Assembly (NCBI RefSeq): GCF_009910675.1
Contig: NZ_RSEJ01000003.1
Location: forward strand, 62,001-126,000
Direction of reading: 5' to 3'
DNA length: 64,000 nucleotides
DNA from: Photobacterium alginatilyticum
GTDB lineage: Bacteria > Pseudomonadota > Gammaproteobacteria > Enterobacterales > Vibrionaceae
The notes beneath the pieces were generated by a model. The model was not told the DNA's origin, ran no database searches, and saw nothing but the letters and a program-made list of their open reading frames with translations. This document shows, one piece after another, positions 27,873 through 37,567 of the stretch. A program made the translations under genes and the position numbers. How positions within the stretch are numbered: the first letter of the stretch is position 1; each line of letters begins with the position of its first letter.

Positions 27873-28550
27873 ATGATTTATATGCTAGATACGGCCAATA
27901 TCGAGGCTATTGCCATGGCGGTTGACCTGTACCCCCTTGCCGGTGTGACGACCAACCCATCGATCATTGCCAAGGAGAATAGACCGCTGCGCGAGATATT
28001 GCTGGATATCCGCGAAGTGATTGGGAGCGAACGGATGCTACATGCCCAGGTCATGGGCAAGGATGCTGAAGTCATGCTGGAAGAAGCCAAGGCACTACGT
28101 GGCATTGACCACGATATTATCGTCAAGGTACCGGTGACTCCGCAGGGGCTGAAAGCGATGAAGCTGATTGCAGCAGAAGGTATTCGGATCACGGCAACAG
28201 CTATCTTGACACCGCAACAGGCATTGATGGCAGCCGTCGCTGGTGCCGAGTTCCTGGCACCTTATGTCAACCGTCTTGATAATATCTGCTCAAATGGTGT
28301 GCAGGTTGCCAGTGAAATGGTTCACCTGATCAATACCTATCAGCTTGATGCCAAAGTGCTGGCAGCATCATTTAAGAATGTTCAGCAGGTTCATGAAGTT
28401 ACGCTGGCGGGCGCGCATTCGGTGACCATTGCGCCTGATGTTTTCGACCAGTTGTTGGTGCACCCTCTGACCGAATCAGGTGTTGCGGGTTTTGTGAATG
28501 ACTGGGAAGCGATTTACGGCCACGATAAAACTGTACTGGATGTGATTTAA
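27873..28550 (+). CDS. fsaB: Fructose-6-phosphate aldolase
   Basis: A 225-residue transaldolase-like class I aldolase, close to E. coli FsaA/FsaB (220). It opens MIYMLDTANIEAI. The Schiff-base Lys85 is in IIVKVPVT at the same position as in E. coli. Other hallmarks are TTNPSIIA, TATAILTPQQA and ASFKNVQQV. It cleaves 1-deoxyfructose-6-phosphate (or fructose-6-phosphate) to glyceraldehyde-3-phosphate and hydroxyacetone (or dihydroxyacetone). It lies between the SDR and a second EIIB gene, with TGGAG upstream of the ATG. GldA then reduces the ketone product. Confidence 0.94.
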   Translation: MIYMLDTANIEAIAMAVDLYPLAGVTTNPSIIAKENRPLREILLDIREVIGSERMLHAQVMGKDAEVMLEEAKALRGIDHDIIVKVPVTPQGLKAMKLIAAEGIRITATAILTPQQALMAAVAGAEFLAPYVNRLDNICSNGVQVASEMVHLINTYQLDAKVLAASFKNVQQVHEVTLAGAHSVTIAPDVFDQLLVHPLTESGVAGFVNDWEAIYGHDKTVLDVI

Positions 28551-28581
28551 CAGACAGTTTGTATTATCAGGCTGTTACACC

Positions 28582-28613
28582 AATAGGGTATAATAATACC
28601 GTTATACCCTATT
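28582..28613. repeat. 12-bp perfect inverted repeat before frwD
   Basis: AATAGGGTATAA and TTATACCCTATT around TAATACCG, with a nested GGTAT/ATACC. It sits in the 77-bp gap between fsaB and the last EIIB gene and could be an operator, an attenuating hairpin or a small mobile repeat. Confidence 0.7.
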
Positions 28614-28627
28614 TAATAAGGAATGTT

Positions 28628-28975
28628 ATGTCGAAGCTTAGCCTTGTTGCTGTTACAGCTTGTGTCAGTGGCGTTGCCCACACCTATATGGCAGCGGAGC
28701 AACTGGAAAAGCTAGCCCAAAAGCACGGCTTTCGAATCAAAATCGAAACCCAGGGGGCGCTAGGTACAGAAAATGCATTATCTGAAGAGGATATAGCATC
28801 GGCAGATCTGGCGATTATCATTTGTGACATTAGCATTGAGGGCATGGAGCGATTCAGTCGCTGTCGACAAGTGAAAATGAATATTCAAAAGGCGCTACTT
28901 TCTCCCGATATTCTATTTGCTGCCATTGAGCGCGCTAAAGTGCTTCCGTTAGGCAGTATCGTTGAGCCCAAATAA
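28628..28975 (+). CDS. frwD: Second PTS fructose-like EIIB component
   Basis: A 115-residue EIIB with phospho-Cys in AVTACVSGVAHTYMAAE (Cys12), paralogous to FrwB in this cluster. The later half is less conserved (DLAIIICDISIEGMERF), as in E. coli FrwD, whose duty is unclear. AAGGA six bases before the ATG supports this start over longer frames from 28559. It is the last gene of the unit. 28976-29271 after it holds no supported gene. Confidence 0.85.
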   Translation: MSKLSLVAVTACVSGVAHTYMAAEQLEKLAQKHGFRIKIETQGALGTENALSEEDIASADLAIIICDISIEGMERFSRCRQVKMNIQKALLSPDILFAAIERAKVLPLGSIVEPK

Positions 28976-29271
28976 ATAATCTCGCCAATATTTCCCAAAG
29001 CCCATTTCTTTTCGTTCCTGTATTTTCGTACTTGTATTTTTGTGTCGATATCTTAATACCTATATCGCTGAGCTTTGGTTCAGCGTTAATTAGCATCTTT
29101 GCTCTATCAATGTTATGGAAAGGCGGCATAAACGACTCATTTCTCCAGCTGTATGAGCTGACGCCTTGATATAAACCTTGTTTATCAAAAGTGGCTATTG
29201 TTGTTGACAATATCCCCTAGTAAAACCGCATATGAATTAATGTGCGTATTTTACTGAAAAGGTTAGGGGTT

Positions 29272-31950
29272 ATGTTAAGAGCTAAACTGAGTCTGGCCAT
29301 TTGTATGGCTATTGGTCTAACGTCTTGCGGGGGTGGTTCTGGTGGAGGGGACGGCAAAACAACGCCAGCAGAGCCATCTGTACCTCAGGTTGAGACCAAA
29401 CCTGATTTTTCCGTACTGGCTATCGACGGCTATCTGCATAAGGCGCTGGTATGTGAGGATATCAATCTTGACTTACAGTGTAGCGATGAAGAACTACTGG
29501 GCCGTACAGATGAAAACGGTAGGCTTAAGGGCAAAAGGCTGAATGAAAATGCCCCGCTATTGGTTACCGCAGTGCCAGGGATGACGATCGACAGTGATCG
29601 GCCGAACCAAACAGTCGAGCATGCCTTTGCAATGTATGGCTTGCCTGGCCAAGTTGCAGTTACACCTTATACCCATCTAGCTTATTCCCTGGCAAAAGAA
29701 TCTGCGGCAGGCGCTGAAATTACGCAAGGCATGTTTGCCACAGCGCAGGTTGACGTAGAAGCAATGATGAAGCGCACATTGCTGCTCGACCAACATGCTG
29801 AGATGACCCAGGTGTGGGGGGATTATATATCAGCCAGGGATTCTAGTTCTGAGCAAGAGACACTGGCTCAAATTCACTTTGTTGCAAAGCTCATGGCGAA
29901 ACTTCAGTCCCAGAAAGAAGTGGTAACAGATGCGTCAGATTATTTGGTTGCTATTCCTGGTTATCAGTCAGATATAAATAGCATTGACTGGAGCAAACCT
30001 GTCCCGGAAGTGGCTTTAGATAAAGATGGCCAGTTGAATATCAACTATTCACCTACAGTAAATATGGATCTTAAGGCTGCGCTTGAGTTGGAGCTTGAGC
30101 AGGCAGGCTTTATCCAAGGTGAAGAATATGGCGCCCATTTGCAGATTGTTGAACCTTATGGCCCTTCACTGTTCAATGACGACAAACCTATTTCATTCTC
30201 CGCTATTACCTTGGATAAAACTCTAGTTAATGGCTTGACGTTTGAATTAAACTCAAGTGAGTACTATGTTCAGCTTGCGGTTAAGGGGGTTGCTGAGGTA
30301 GCTGGGAAGGTCAGTATACCGCTTACCTATACCGACAGTGATGGCGTTAAAGCAAAATTGACACTCGATTTTGAAGTGAAGCCGAGTGAGAAAAATTTCC
30401 CGCCTGTTGTGAATCAAGATGTAAAAGATCAGATTAATGGTGATATTGCCAGCCAGCTTTGGCAGCAAAAACAGCCTGTCAGCATCAATACGAATACATT
30501 ATTCAGCGATCCTGAAGGTGAGGAACTGATTATTACTGCCAACCTGCCTGCTGGTTTGAGCTATAACCCGGATACAGGATTGGTCCAGGGTGAACCAGCG
30601 GTAGCCGGGACTGGGCAAATTATCTCTCTCATTGCGCAAGAAGCCACTAACCGTCAGTTTGTCGATGTTCAATTCTCTGTACCTGAGATATTACCGGCGA
30701 AAGGTGCATCCAATGACTTGATTGCAAAACTTGAGTCACAGCCGTATTACCTTGTTGAGCGGCACTCCGTTGCATCGGATTTCTTGCATAGCCTCGCTTG
30801 TAAACAGGTAACATTTGCCAATGGCAAGATACATGTAGTGGCGGGTAACAGCGATTGTGAGGCAGCAAACGCAGAGAGTACCTTGTTTGGTGAGTATCAG
30901 GTACAAGATGGCAAAGTATTTGTTACTTATCATGACGATGTCCGACGTGTCAGCTTCAGTGAATATCCGCAACCAGATATGATTTGGGGAGCCTTCTTTG
31001 TTCTTGAACAAGCCGAGGAAGAAAACAACGAAGGATTCAAGAAAGAGAGAGTTCTGCGATTCTACGACAATACGGTTGCAGCAGAGCAAGCCGTTAAACG
31101 TTCAAAAGGGCAATTCTTGTTCGATGGTGAGTTAGAGTCGGTTGAAGCCAAGGCATATCGCTATTGGGATAATGATACAACAGTGTTCGTTACTGCAGAG
31201 ATCAGCTTTAAGGACCGCGATTGCTACCCATTATTCTGGCCACAATCAATCTGGGACAAGGACCAATATTACCTTACGGATATCGCGAAAGCGTCTTTTG
31301 CGATAGAGGGATATCCACAGGGGACTGTAACTACATCAGTGGCACATGATAATGGTTTTGACTGCATTATAAAGGCCAGTTTTGCTGCCGATGCTGCAAC
31401 GGATAATCCGTTAGCCCAGTTAATGCCGCTTAACTCTGCTCATTTTGAGCTCAAGCCCGATTGGGTGGGAGAGATGGAAACGATAGTGCTGTCGACGCCA
31501 ATTGGTCAGCCAACGTGGGACAATACGGATTTACACTCCCTGGATCTTGATACTTACTACATAGTCGCGACCAGAAAACAAAATGAGACCTCAGGCGGAT
31601 CACCGGATACTCAGAGCAATGAACTTTACAAAGTGACAAGCCAAGGTGACGGCAGCTGGCATTTTGAACAGTGGCAGGACAGTCAATGGGTACTTGAAGA
31701 GCAAATTAAGGCTGTGAGCTATCACTATGACAAGCCGAAGACAAATGCACGAGGTATTCTTGCTTTCGGACCTAGTGATAGTTGGATACATGATTTGAGT
31801 AAGGCTCAACAGGAGCTGTATACCAAGCAGGATCCGTCAGCTAAAGAAGGGGCGATTTTAGGAACCCCAGACTATAATCTTGGGCGTATTTACACTGAAT
31901 TGAACAGTGCCTTAATGCGTTATGAGCAAGGTGCTGCTGTATCAAAGTGA
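29272..31950 (+). CDS. Large outer lipoprotein with putative Ig-like (He_PIG) region
   Basis: An 892-residue secreted lipoprotein. The signal peptide ends in the lipobox GLTSC (Cys about residue 19), followed by a flexible Gly-rich stretch (GGGSGGGDG). A domain with the pattern AIDGYLHKALVCEDINLDLQC...GRTDENG comes next, then cadherin/He_PIG-like sequence near 390-480 (FSDPEGEELIITANLPAGLSY). The C-terminal half is an unrecognised beta-rich region with scattered Cys. The start is ATG 29272, since a GTG at 29242 would spoil the signal peptide. It converges with a distant paralogue at 32079. Likely a cell-surface protein of unknown function. Confidence 0.85.
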   Translation: MLRAKLSLAICMAIGLTSCGGGSGGGDGKTTPAEPSVPQVETKPDFSVLAIDGYLHKALVCEDINLDLQCSDEELLGRTDENGRLKGKRLNENAPLLVTAVPGMTIDSDRPNQTVEHAFAMYGLPGQVAVTPYTHLAYSLAKESAAGAEITQGMFATAQVDVEAMMKRTLLLDQHAEMTQVWGDYISARDSSSEQETLAQIHFVAKLMAKLQSQKEVVTDASDYLVAIPGYQSDINSIDWSKPVPEVALDKDGQLNINYSPTVNMDLKAALELELEQAGFIQGEEYGAHLQIVEPYGPSLFNDDKPISFSAITLDKTLVNGLTFELNSSEYYVQLAVKGVAEVAGKVSIPLTYTDSDGVKAKLTLDFEVKPSEKNFPPVVNQDVKDQINGDIASQLWQQKQPVSINTNTLFSDPEGEELIITANLPAGLSYNPDTGLVQGEPAVAGTGQIISLIAQEATNRQFVDVQFSVPEILPAKGASNDLIAKLESQPYYLVERHSVASDFLHSLACKQVTFANGKIHVVAGNSDCEAANAESTLFGEYQVQDGKVFVTYHDDVRRVSFSEYPQPDMIWGAFFVLEQAEEENNEGFKKERVLRFYDNTVAAEQAVKRSKGQFLFDGELESVEAKAYRYWDNDTTVFVTAEISFKDRDCYPLFWPQSIWDKDQYYLTDIAKASFAIEGYPQGTVTTSVAHDNGFDCIIKASFAADAATDNPLAQLMPLNSAHFELKPDWVGEMETIVLSTPIGQPTWDNTDLHSLDLDTYYIVATRKQNETSGGSPDTQSNELYKVTSQGDGSWHFEQWQDSQWVLEEQIKAVSYHYDKPKTNARGILAFGPSDSWIHDLSKAQQELYTKQDPSAKEGAILGTPDYNLGRIYTELNSALMRYEQGAAVSK

Positions 31951-32019
31951 GGAATCTCACCATGTAGTACGAGGCAGAACAGGTTTATATGACCTACCTC
32001 ATCTCGCGGTGCCTTTAGC

Positions 32020-32049
32020 AAACAAGCCAGCAGAAATGCTGGCTTGTTT
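32020..32049. terminator. Bidirectional terminator between convergent lipoprotein genes
   Basis: AAACAAGCCAGC and GCTGGCTTGTTT form a 12-bp stem around AGAAAT. Both flanking genes end nearby. Confidence 0.85.
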
Positions 32050-32078
32050 ATTAGGGCTCACAGTTTGCTCAGGCTAGC

Positions 32079-34448
32079 CTATTTAGTGAGTGTAAATTCC
32101 AGCTGATAAGCATCCGGTGTGTCGGTATAGATGTTTTCTCCCTGTTTCCACATAAGAAGATCAGCTTTGAATATACCGTCGGTATTGAGTTGGTCGGTCA
32201 TGCGTAACAAGTACTGACCAGGCATACTCTTACTCGCACCAAACTGACTATCAACACTGCCATCTTCACAGTAGGCAGTGGCAACGATATCACCACCGAT
32301 ATTATGGGTTAAATCCATCGCCACACTGTTAAGATTTTTGCCGCCACAGAAAGATGCATTAAGGGCGGTATAGTCAGCAACTGTACTCGTTGAAAATGCA
32401 AAGTTATTACCATTGTTGAACAATAGGTTCATTAACTCTGAAGATAAGTTGGAGCTTGTAACTGTCCATTTTACTGTTTCATTGAAATAGCTTTGTGAAA
32501 ATGCAGGCATGTTATTTAAATGAGTCTGCTCATCAACCAACACAGTTTGCTCTGCAGTATCAAGACCCTGTACTTTCTCTGAATATTGAACAGATGTATC
32601 CACAGATACCGTTGTCTTTGGTCCTAAATCTGCGGTCAAAGTATGATTTGTATCTGGTGTAATCGGGAAGAACTTAGTATCTGCTGTCATGACTTTGCGC
32701 GATTCATCCCAAGCTTGCTTCACTGTTACCACAGGTACCGGCTGGTTGTTCTCACCCAGGAACGGTAAGTTCAGTGTCACATTGTCCTGACGGTTATTAT
32801 CCCACTGTTGCGAGTGATCGGTCGGGGAAATAACAATGTCATACGTTTCCGATGAGCTGCTATTGTCAAACTTTTCGGAAGCGAATCCCGGAGCATATTT
32901 CCCCCAACTAACTGGGTTCCATTGACCAAGTAACTTAATTGTTGAGGCATTCTCATCTGTTTTCTGAGAAGGTCCAGGCCAGAATGGGTCACTAACTAGA
33001 CGATGAAGGTAGCCTTCTGCATCGACATAGTTTTCACTTAGAGAATTAAATGGGCTTCTGTCTAGTTTAAATGATGACTTACTCTTGGCATCCCAGTCTT
33101 TATAAATATTGGTTCCTTGCCCGCCATCTAACGTCCAGTAAAACTCTCGATTCTCAAAATAGGCAATGTAGTCAGTGTTAATAGGCTGGGTTATATCATC
33201 ATTCGGCTTTTTATACTCTGACATGGCATCTGTGGAGACAAAGCCTTTTACTTTATCTTTATGGTTGCCAAACTCGCGTATCTGGACCATATCAACACAG
33301 GTGTCGAGATCCTCTCCCTTCTTGTATTTGGCTAATTCAGCAGAGAGATCTAAGTTATTACAATATTCACGCTTCTGGATCGCACCACCCTCTGCAGACG
33401 GGTCACCTTCGTTGTAAAGCTCTAGCTGAGAAATCGACAATTCGCCTTGCTCATTGACTTGATAGTTACCGTTGGTAAGTTTTTCGCCTTTCAAGTCAAA
33501 ACTGCCGTCCTGGTTGTAATCAAATTCCCAAGTGGTATGTATTTTTAACGTATCATCTGTCCAAATTTTATCTTCTTGGTAAGTTTGCAGCTTGGATGAC
33601 AAATCCTGTTGACCTGAACCATCTAATAGCCATTGCTGTCCTTCATATCGCTCGATGGTTTTTCCATTTACGAGTTTAGATAAATATACATACTCTTCAT
33701 AACGCTCAATGTACTCACTGGTATGGTACGCGTATTGGTACACATTCCATACAATAGGTTTTATTGTTTGCCACTCAGAATAGGCAGGATCACTTTTCAG
33801 TTTTTTCCTTATTTCAGCAGTACGCTTACGCCATTGTTTACTTTTCTCTGCCTTTGAAACGATCGCAGTTACAATGTTGTTTTGCGTTCCCAGATAATTG
33901 CCGAACAAGATTTTGTCTGATACAGCAGACATTTTGTTCATTTCTTTTACTTCGGGGATCACCTGAGCAACAACGGCTTCAATATCCTGACCTTGTCTTG
34001 CACCTTTCAAAATAACTTTATCGGTTACCTGAGTCGTAAAAGGTGAGATATATACAGATTGTCGGTCTGACGAGAGAGCTAGAAGTGTCTGGTAGCTTGG
34101 TGTCGTTGTGCTTTCCGATGACTTTTCAGACTTTGTTGGTGCCGAGCTTGGCTCGATTTCAACAGTTACAACTGCACGAGATAATTGGTTAAGATACGAC
34201 TCTGGCACGTCGAATTCAAAATTACCGTTTGTATCTGTTTTTGTCGTGAAGCCACTTTCGCAAGACTGCAGGATATTAAAGTCTAAGCAAACGGCTGCGT
34301 TGCTAATATAATCAGAATCAAACGCTGAACCTGATACTTTAAAGGTACTTACACTCGGTTGTGTCTTTGGTGACTGACTATCACCTCCACCACATCCTGT
34401 AAGTAACGCAGAAGCCACTGATAAAGCTAATATAGTTTTATTATTCAT
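32079..34448 (-). CDS. Large lipoprotein, distant paralogue of the convergent gene
   Basis: A 789-residue lipoprotein with lipobox ALLTGC (Cys about residue 19) and GGGDS after it. The first domain VSGSAFDSDYISNAAVCLDFN...C...TKTDTNGNFEF has the same layout as the start of the 29272 protein: a variable-Cys pair and T-x-T-x-x-NG. This suggests a carboxypeptidase-regulatory-like or related fold. The remainder is rich in Asp, Asn and Tyr and is unrecognised. ATG 34448 is preferred over a TTG at 34484. The role is unknown, probably at the surface. The gene is more AT-rich than the sugar cluster. Confidence 0.82.
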   Translation of the reverse strand: MNNKTILALSVASALLTGCGGGDSQSPKTQPSVSTFKVSGSAFDSDYISNAAVCLDFNILQSCESGFTTKTDTNGNFEFDVPESYLNQLSRAVVTVEIEPSSAPTKSEKSSESTTTPSYQTLLALSSDRQSVYISPFTTQVTDKVILKGARQGQDIEAVVAQVIPEVKEMNKMSAVSDKILFGNYLGTQNNIVTAIVSKAEKSKQWRKRTAEIRKKLKSDPAYSEWQTIKPIVWNVYQYAYHTSEYIERYEEYVYLSKLVNGKTIERYEGQQWLLDGSGQQDLSSKLQTYQEDKIWTDDTLKIHTTWEFDYNQDGSFDLKGEKLTNGNYQVNEQGELSISQLELYNEGDPSAEGGAIQKREYCNNLDLSAELAKYKKGEDLDTCVDMVQIREFGNHKDKVKGFVSTDAMSEYKKPNDDITQPINTDYIAYFENREFYWTLDGGQGTNIYKDWDAKSKSSFKLDRSPFNSLSENYVDAEGYLHRLVSDPFWPGPSQKTDENASTIKLLGQWNPVSWGKYAPGFASEKFDNSSSSETYDIVISPTDHSQQWDNNRQDNVTLNLPFLGENNQPVPVVTVKQAWDESRKVMTADTKFFPITPDTNHTLTADLGPKTTVSVDTSVQYSEKVQGLDTAEQTVLVDEQTHLNNMPAFSQSYFNETVKWTVTSSNLSSELMNLLFNNGNNFAFSTSTVADYTALNASFCGGKNLNSVAMDLTHNIGGDIVATAYCEDGSVDSQFGASKSMPGQYLLRMTDQLNTDGIFKADLLMWKQGENIYTDTPDAYQLEFTLTK

Positions 34449-34704
34449 AATTATTCTTTGTTGATAGGCAAAAATATTCACCAAAAGAATGCCTTTAAGG
34501 TTTTATATCTTCAAATTGCATATCCTTAAAATATTGCTGCGATCACTTTATGTATGGGTGAAAAATAAATGCAACAGAGAAATGTAATTTATAAAATGAT
34601 TGCATGCAGTTTAAATTAATTGTGTAGACGACAAAGTGTGATCGTATGCAATATATGTTGGCTTTGGGTGATTGTTATTACTTCGCTGAAGTGTTCGATA
34701 GTTA

Positions 34705-34959
34705 TTAAAGACTACTTGATCTTATATCTTCTCTCCAACACTCGGCCATATAATCGATGAATTGGCGAACAACAGGGAGCTGATAGCTTCTCGATAAGTA
34801 GACAGCCCAAAGTGAATGGTTTGGAATGGTGTAGTCAGTCAGCAAAGGGATGAGCTGGCCACTGCTTTTCCGTGAGTGGCTATGCTGTTGCAATAATTGA
34901 CGAGCTAGAGGCCGGCAATTACCCAAATCAGCGTATAGGTGTGGCTTACTAGAGGGCAC
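34705..34959 (-). pseudogene. C-terminal remnant of a LysR-type regulator
   Basis: The segment SGQLIPLLTDYTIPN followed by LWAVYLSRSYQLPVVRQFIDYMAE is the typical last strand-helix of LysR effector domains. The roughly 30 codons before it do not continue the family, and no DNA-binding domain is present upstream, so this is a decayed fragment. The 256 bases between it and the lipoprotein start hold nothing I can name. Confidence 0.65.
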
Positions 34960-34994
34960 ATCTTCGTTGTAGTGTTTAGCCGATAGATATTAAA

Positions 34995-35016
34995 ACGCCT
35001 CCCTTAAGAGAGGCGT
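34995..35016 (-). terminator. Terminator of the permease gene
   Basis: On the minus strand, ACGCCTC and GAGGCGT form a 7-bp stem with an 8-base loop followed by TTTTAAT. It lies just after the permease stop. Confidence 0.75.
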
Positions 35017-35038
35017 CGATGGTTAGATACTGGCAGGA

Positions 35039-36100
35039 TTAACCAAATAGGTAGGTATACAGGTAACCTGCTCCGATTGCCATACCGAGGATAACGGTAA
35101 GGAATGCGGCTATCATTTGGTTTTTGAAGATAGACTTCAGCAAGATAACCTCGGTTAAGCTTGCCCCCGCACTGCCGATAATCAATGCCATTACTGAGCC
35201 AAGAGCCATTCCTTTCTGAACCAACGCAGCACTTAGCGGAATAACCGCTTCTGCGCGAATGTACAGAGGAATACCAATTACCGCGGCAACAGGAATTGCA
35301 TACCAGTTAGCGGCACCTGCATATTTCGCAATCATGTCCGTCGGGATGAAGCCGTAAATGAACGAGCCAAGTAAGATACCCGCAAGCAAGTAAGGAAATA
35401 CTTGTTTGAAGTCCTTCCATGTTGCACGCCATACACGTATCCAACGGCTTTCTTCTTTGACGGTTAGCACCGCTTCGCCACACGCATTGACTTCGACTGA
35501 TGCGCTTGAATCACAGCATGATGTTGTTGCCGGCGCCGACTTTGTAGCGCAACTAGATACTGCCGCAGGCTTGGCATCATCACAAGAAGATGCAGGAGCT
35601 GCCTCACCGCAAGATGTACCGCAGCTAGAGCCGCTATCTGCTGTCTCGTAAGCTTCTTTACGCACATATCGCTCGAAGCCCAGTTTTTCCAGTACGAAAC
35701 CTGCTGTTACCGACACCACCATTGCAACAAGGAAATAGAAAACCGCGACTTTGACACCGAAGGTCACGACGAACAGACCGATAATGACAGGGTTTAGTAA
35801 CGGGCTGCCAAACAGGAATACCATCATCGGGCCAAAACCTGCGCGGGCTCGAAGCAGACCTTTAAGGAAAGGGATCGTCGAGCAAGAGCAGAATGGCGTA
35901 ATCGCACCCAGCAGTGCTGCAATCACATAACCCTTGCCTTTGCGCGAACTTAGGATTGACTGGATTTTCTCGGGAGTTAGGAACTCCTGCAAAATACCAA
36001 CCAGGTAGCTAACGACAAGAAAGAGAATAGTTAGCTCTGCGGCTAGGAACACAAACATGTCTGCCGCTTCTTTTATCATCGTAATAATTTCAGGACTCAT
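35039..36100 (-). CDS. ArsP/YraQ-family permease with Cys-rich loop
   Basis: A 353-residue membrane protein of the DUF318 permease family. It has eight to nine predicted membrane segments in two halves. The first half carries TPFCSCSTIPFLKGLL and FGSPLLNPVI, the signature of ArsP-type organoarsenical exporters and related predicted permeases. The second half repeats the fold (GIPLYIRAEAVIPLSAAL). Between the halves (about 155-215) is a loop with about ten Cys in SSCGTSC, SSCDD, SSCA, TSCCD and NACGE motifs, which looks like a soft-metal-binding linker. No ArsR gene is adjacent. An ATG at 36106 is also possible. Confidence 0.82.
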   Translation of the reverse strand: MSPEIITMIKEAADMFVFLAAELTILFLVVSYLVGILQEFLTPEKIQSILSSRKGKGYVIAALLGAITPFCSCSTIPFLKGLLRARAGFGPMMVFLFGSPLLNPVIIGLFVVTFGVKVAVFYFLVAMVVSVTAGFVLEKLGFERYVRKEAYETADSGSSCGTSCGEAAPASSCDDAKPAAVSSCATKSAPATTSCCDSSASVEVNACGEAVLTVKEESRWIRVWRATWKDFKQVFPYLLAGILLGSFIYGFIPTDMIAKYAGAANWYAIPVAAVIGIPLYIRAEAVIPLSAALVQKGMALGSVMALIIGSAGASLTEVILLKSIFKNQMIAAFLTVILGMAIGAGYLYTYLFG

Positions 36101-36351
36101 AACCATTGCCTAGTAAGAAGTGATGTTTCGATATGTATGGAAATATAGAATTAAGGCTGCTGGCTGTCAATACGTTATTTCTGGATTTATCGAATTGTTT
36201 TACTCATCCTGTTTTTCACAGCTTGTGGAGCAATATCTATTTACGGGGTGAATGAAGTCGATACAAATTGATAAATTTGTGATAGTTATTCTTTCTATTT
36301 GTCACTAAATGATTACAATTGCACAGCATTTAAGTGACTACTGAGGCTATT

Positions 36352-37506
36352 GTGACGACGCTTAAGGATACTGTTAGGCAACTCCACAGGAAACTATTGG
36401 ATTCTGGTTTGAGCGAACTAAGCCGGATTTCGATTGCTTTGCTTGATGAGGAGCATATTCGTACATATGTCGACTCGACGGTGGGAAGTGTTTCCCTTAG
36501 TCATCATAGCAAAAGACTCAACGCCTCGTTGTCACTGAGTCAATTAGTGCAGACTAGAAAACCCAGAGTAGTCGATGACTACTCCTGTTACCTTGAAGGT
36601 AAAAAGGACGGGGCAAACGCATGGATTCTGAAGAACAAATTGCTCTCATCCTATACCATTCCAGTCTTCTTTAGTGGTGATTTTCTTGGCTTTATATTCT
36701 TTAACTCAAAGAGAAAATCATACTTTGACGAACAAATGCTGGCGTTGTTGAGGGATATCGTTGAAGAGATACAAACAGGCATCTATCTAGAAAGGATCAT
36801 GTTCGACAAGATTGTGTCGCTGAGTAAGTTTGCTGATAAAGCTTCTGAGATCAGGGACAAAGGGACTGCGCTGCACTGTATTCGGTTGATGGAGCTAACA
36901 CGTATAATATCTTCCCATGTCGCCAACACTGTCGAGATTACAGACCGGGAAATGTATTACCTCATCAAGTTTTCTCCGTTGCACGACATCGGCAAGATAG
37001 GCATTCCCGATAACATACTGCTGAAAGCAGGGCCTTTAACGCCCGATGAGTATGCTGTCATGAAGCGGCATGTTGAGTATGGCCTGGAAATGGTCAATGC
37101 TGTTTGCGACAGTAAAGTCAGGCAGCATGATGCCTATCAGATGATCCGCCATATTATAGGAGCCCACCATGAGATGCTTGACGGTTCAGGATATCCGAAT
37201 GGATTAGAAGCTAGTGATATTAATATATTTTCACGCATTGTTACCGTTGCAGATATATTTGATGCTCTGACAAGTGAACGAACTTATAAAAAAGCATGGT
37301 CGGTTGAAGATGCGCTTTATGAGCTAAATGAAATGGTTCAAAGGAATAAACTTGATCCGCTTTGTGTGGAGGCGTTGGTGCTTTATTTTAATAATGTAAG
37401 TGAAATGGAATCAGCTGCATCTATTGATAATAGATGTGTAAGCGCTAAATCAAAAGATGATAGCTTACATGTCAGGGGGAATGATATGCCTTTTATTAGT
37501 GCATAG
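36352..37506 (+). CDS. HD-GYP domain protein with GAF-like sensor
   Basis: About 384 residues. The N-terminal GAF-like domain (about 10-155) has the typical PVFFSGDFLGFIFFNS end strand. The C-terminal HD-GYP domain (about 160-350) keeps all metal ligands: FSPLHDIGKIGIPD, MKRHVEYG, GAHHEMLDGSGYP and VTVADIFDAL. It should hydrolyse cyclic di-GMP (or a related dinucleotide). There is no receiver domain or membrane segment, so the input is probably a small ligand. GAGG five bases before GTG 36352 favours this start over GTG 36334. A final tail of about 45 residues is poorly conserved. Confidence 0.88.
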   Translation: MTTLKDTVRQLHRKLLDSGLSELSRISIALLDEEHIRTYVDSTVGSVSLSHHSKRLNASLSLSQLVQTRKPRVVDDYSCYLEGKKDGANAWILKNKLLSSYTIPVFFSGDFLGFIFFNSKRKSYFDEQMLALLRDIVEEIQTGIYLERIMFDKIVSLSKFADKASEIRDKGTALHCIRLMELTRIISSHVANTVEITDREMYYLIKFSPLHDIGKIGIPDNILLKAGPLTPDEYAVMKRHVEYGLEMVNAVCDSKVRQHDAYQMIRHIIGAHHEMLDGSGYPNGLEASDINIFSRIVTVADIFDALTSERTYKKAWSVEDALYELNEMVQRNKLDPLCVEALVLYFNNVSEMESAASIDNRCVSAKSKDDSLHVRGNDMPFISA

Positions 37507-37567
37507 CGTACATTTCAGTAAAGTTTATAAACTTGGAAAGAACTTTAACGTAGTAATTGTTGATGAT

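Noticed and set aside
28935..29210. 91-codon minus-strand frame between frwD and the lipoprotein gene
   Set aside because: It overlaps the frwD end, has no ribosome site or recognisable domain, and the base pattern does not look coding.
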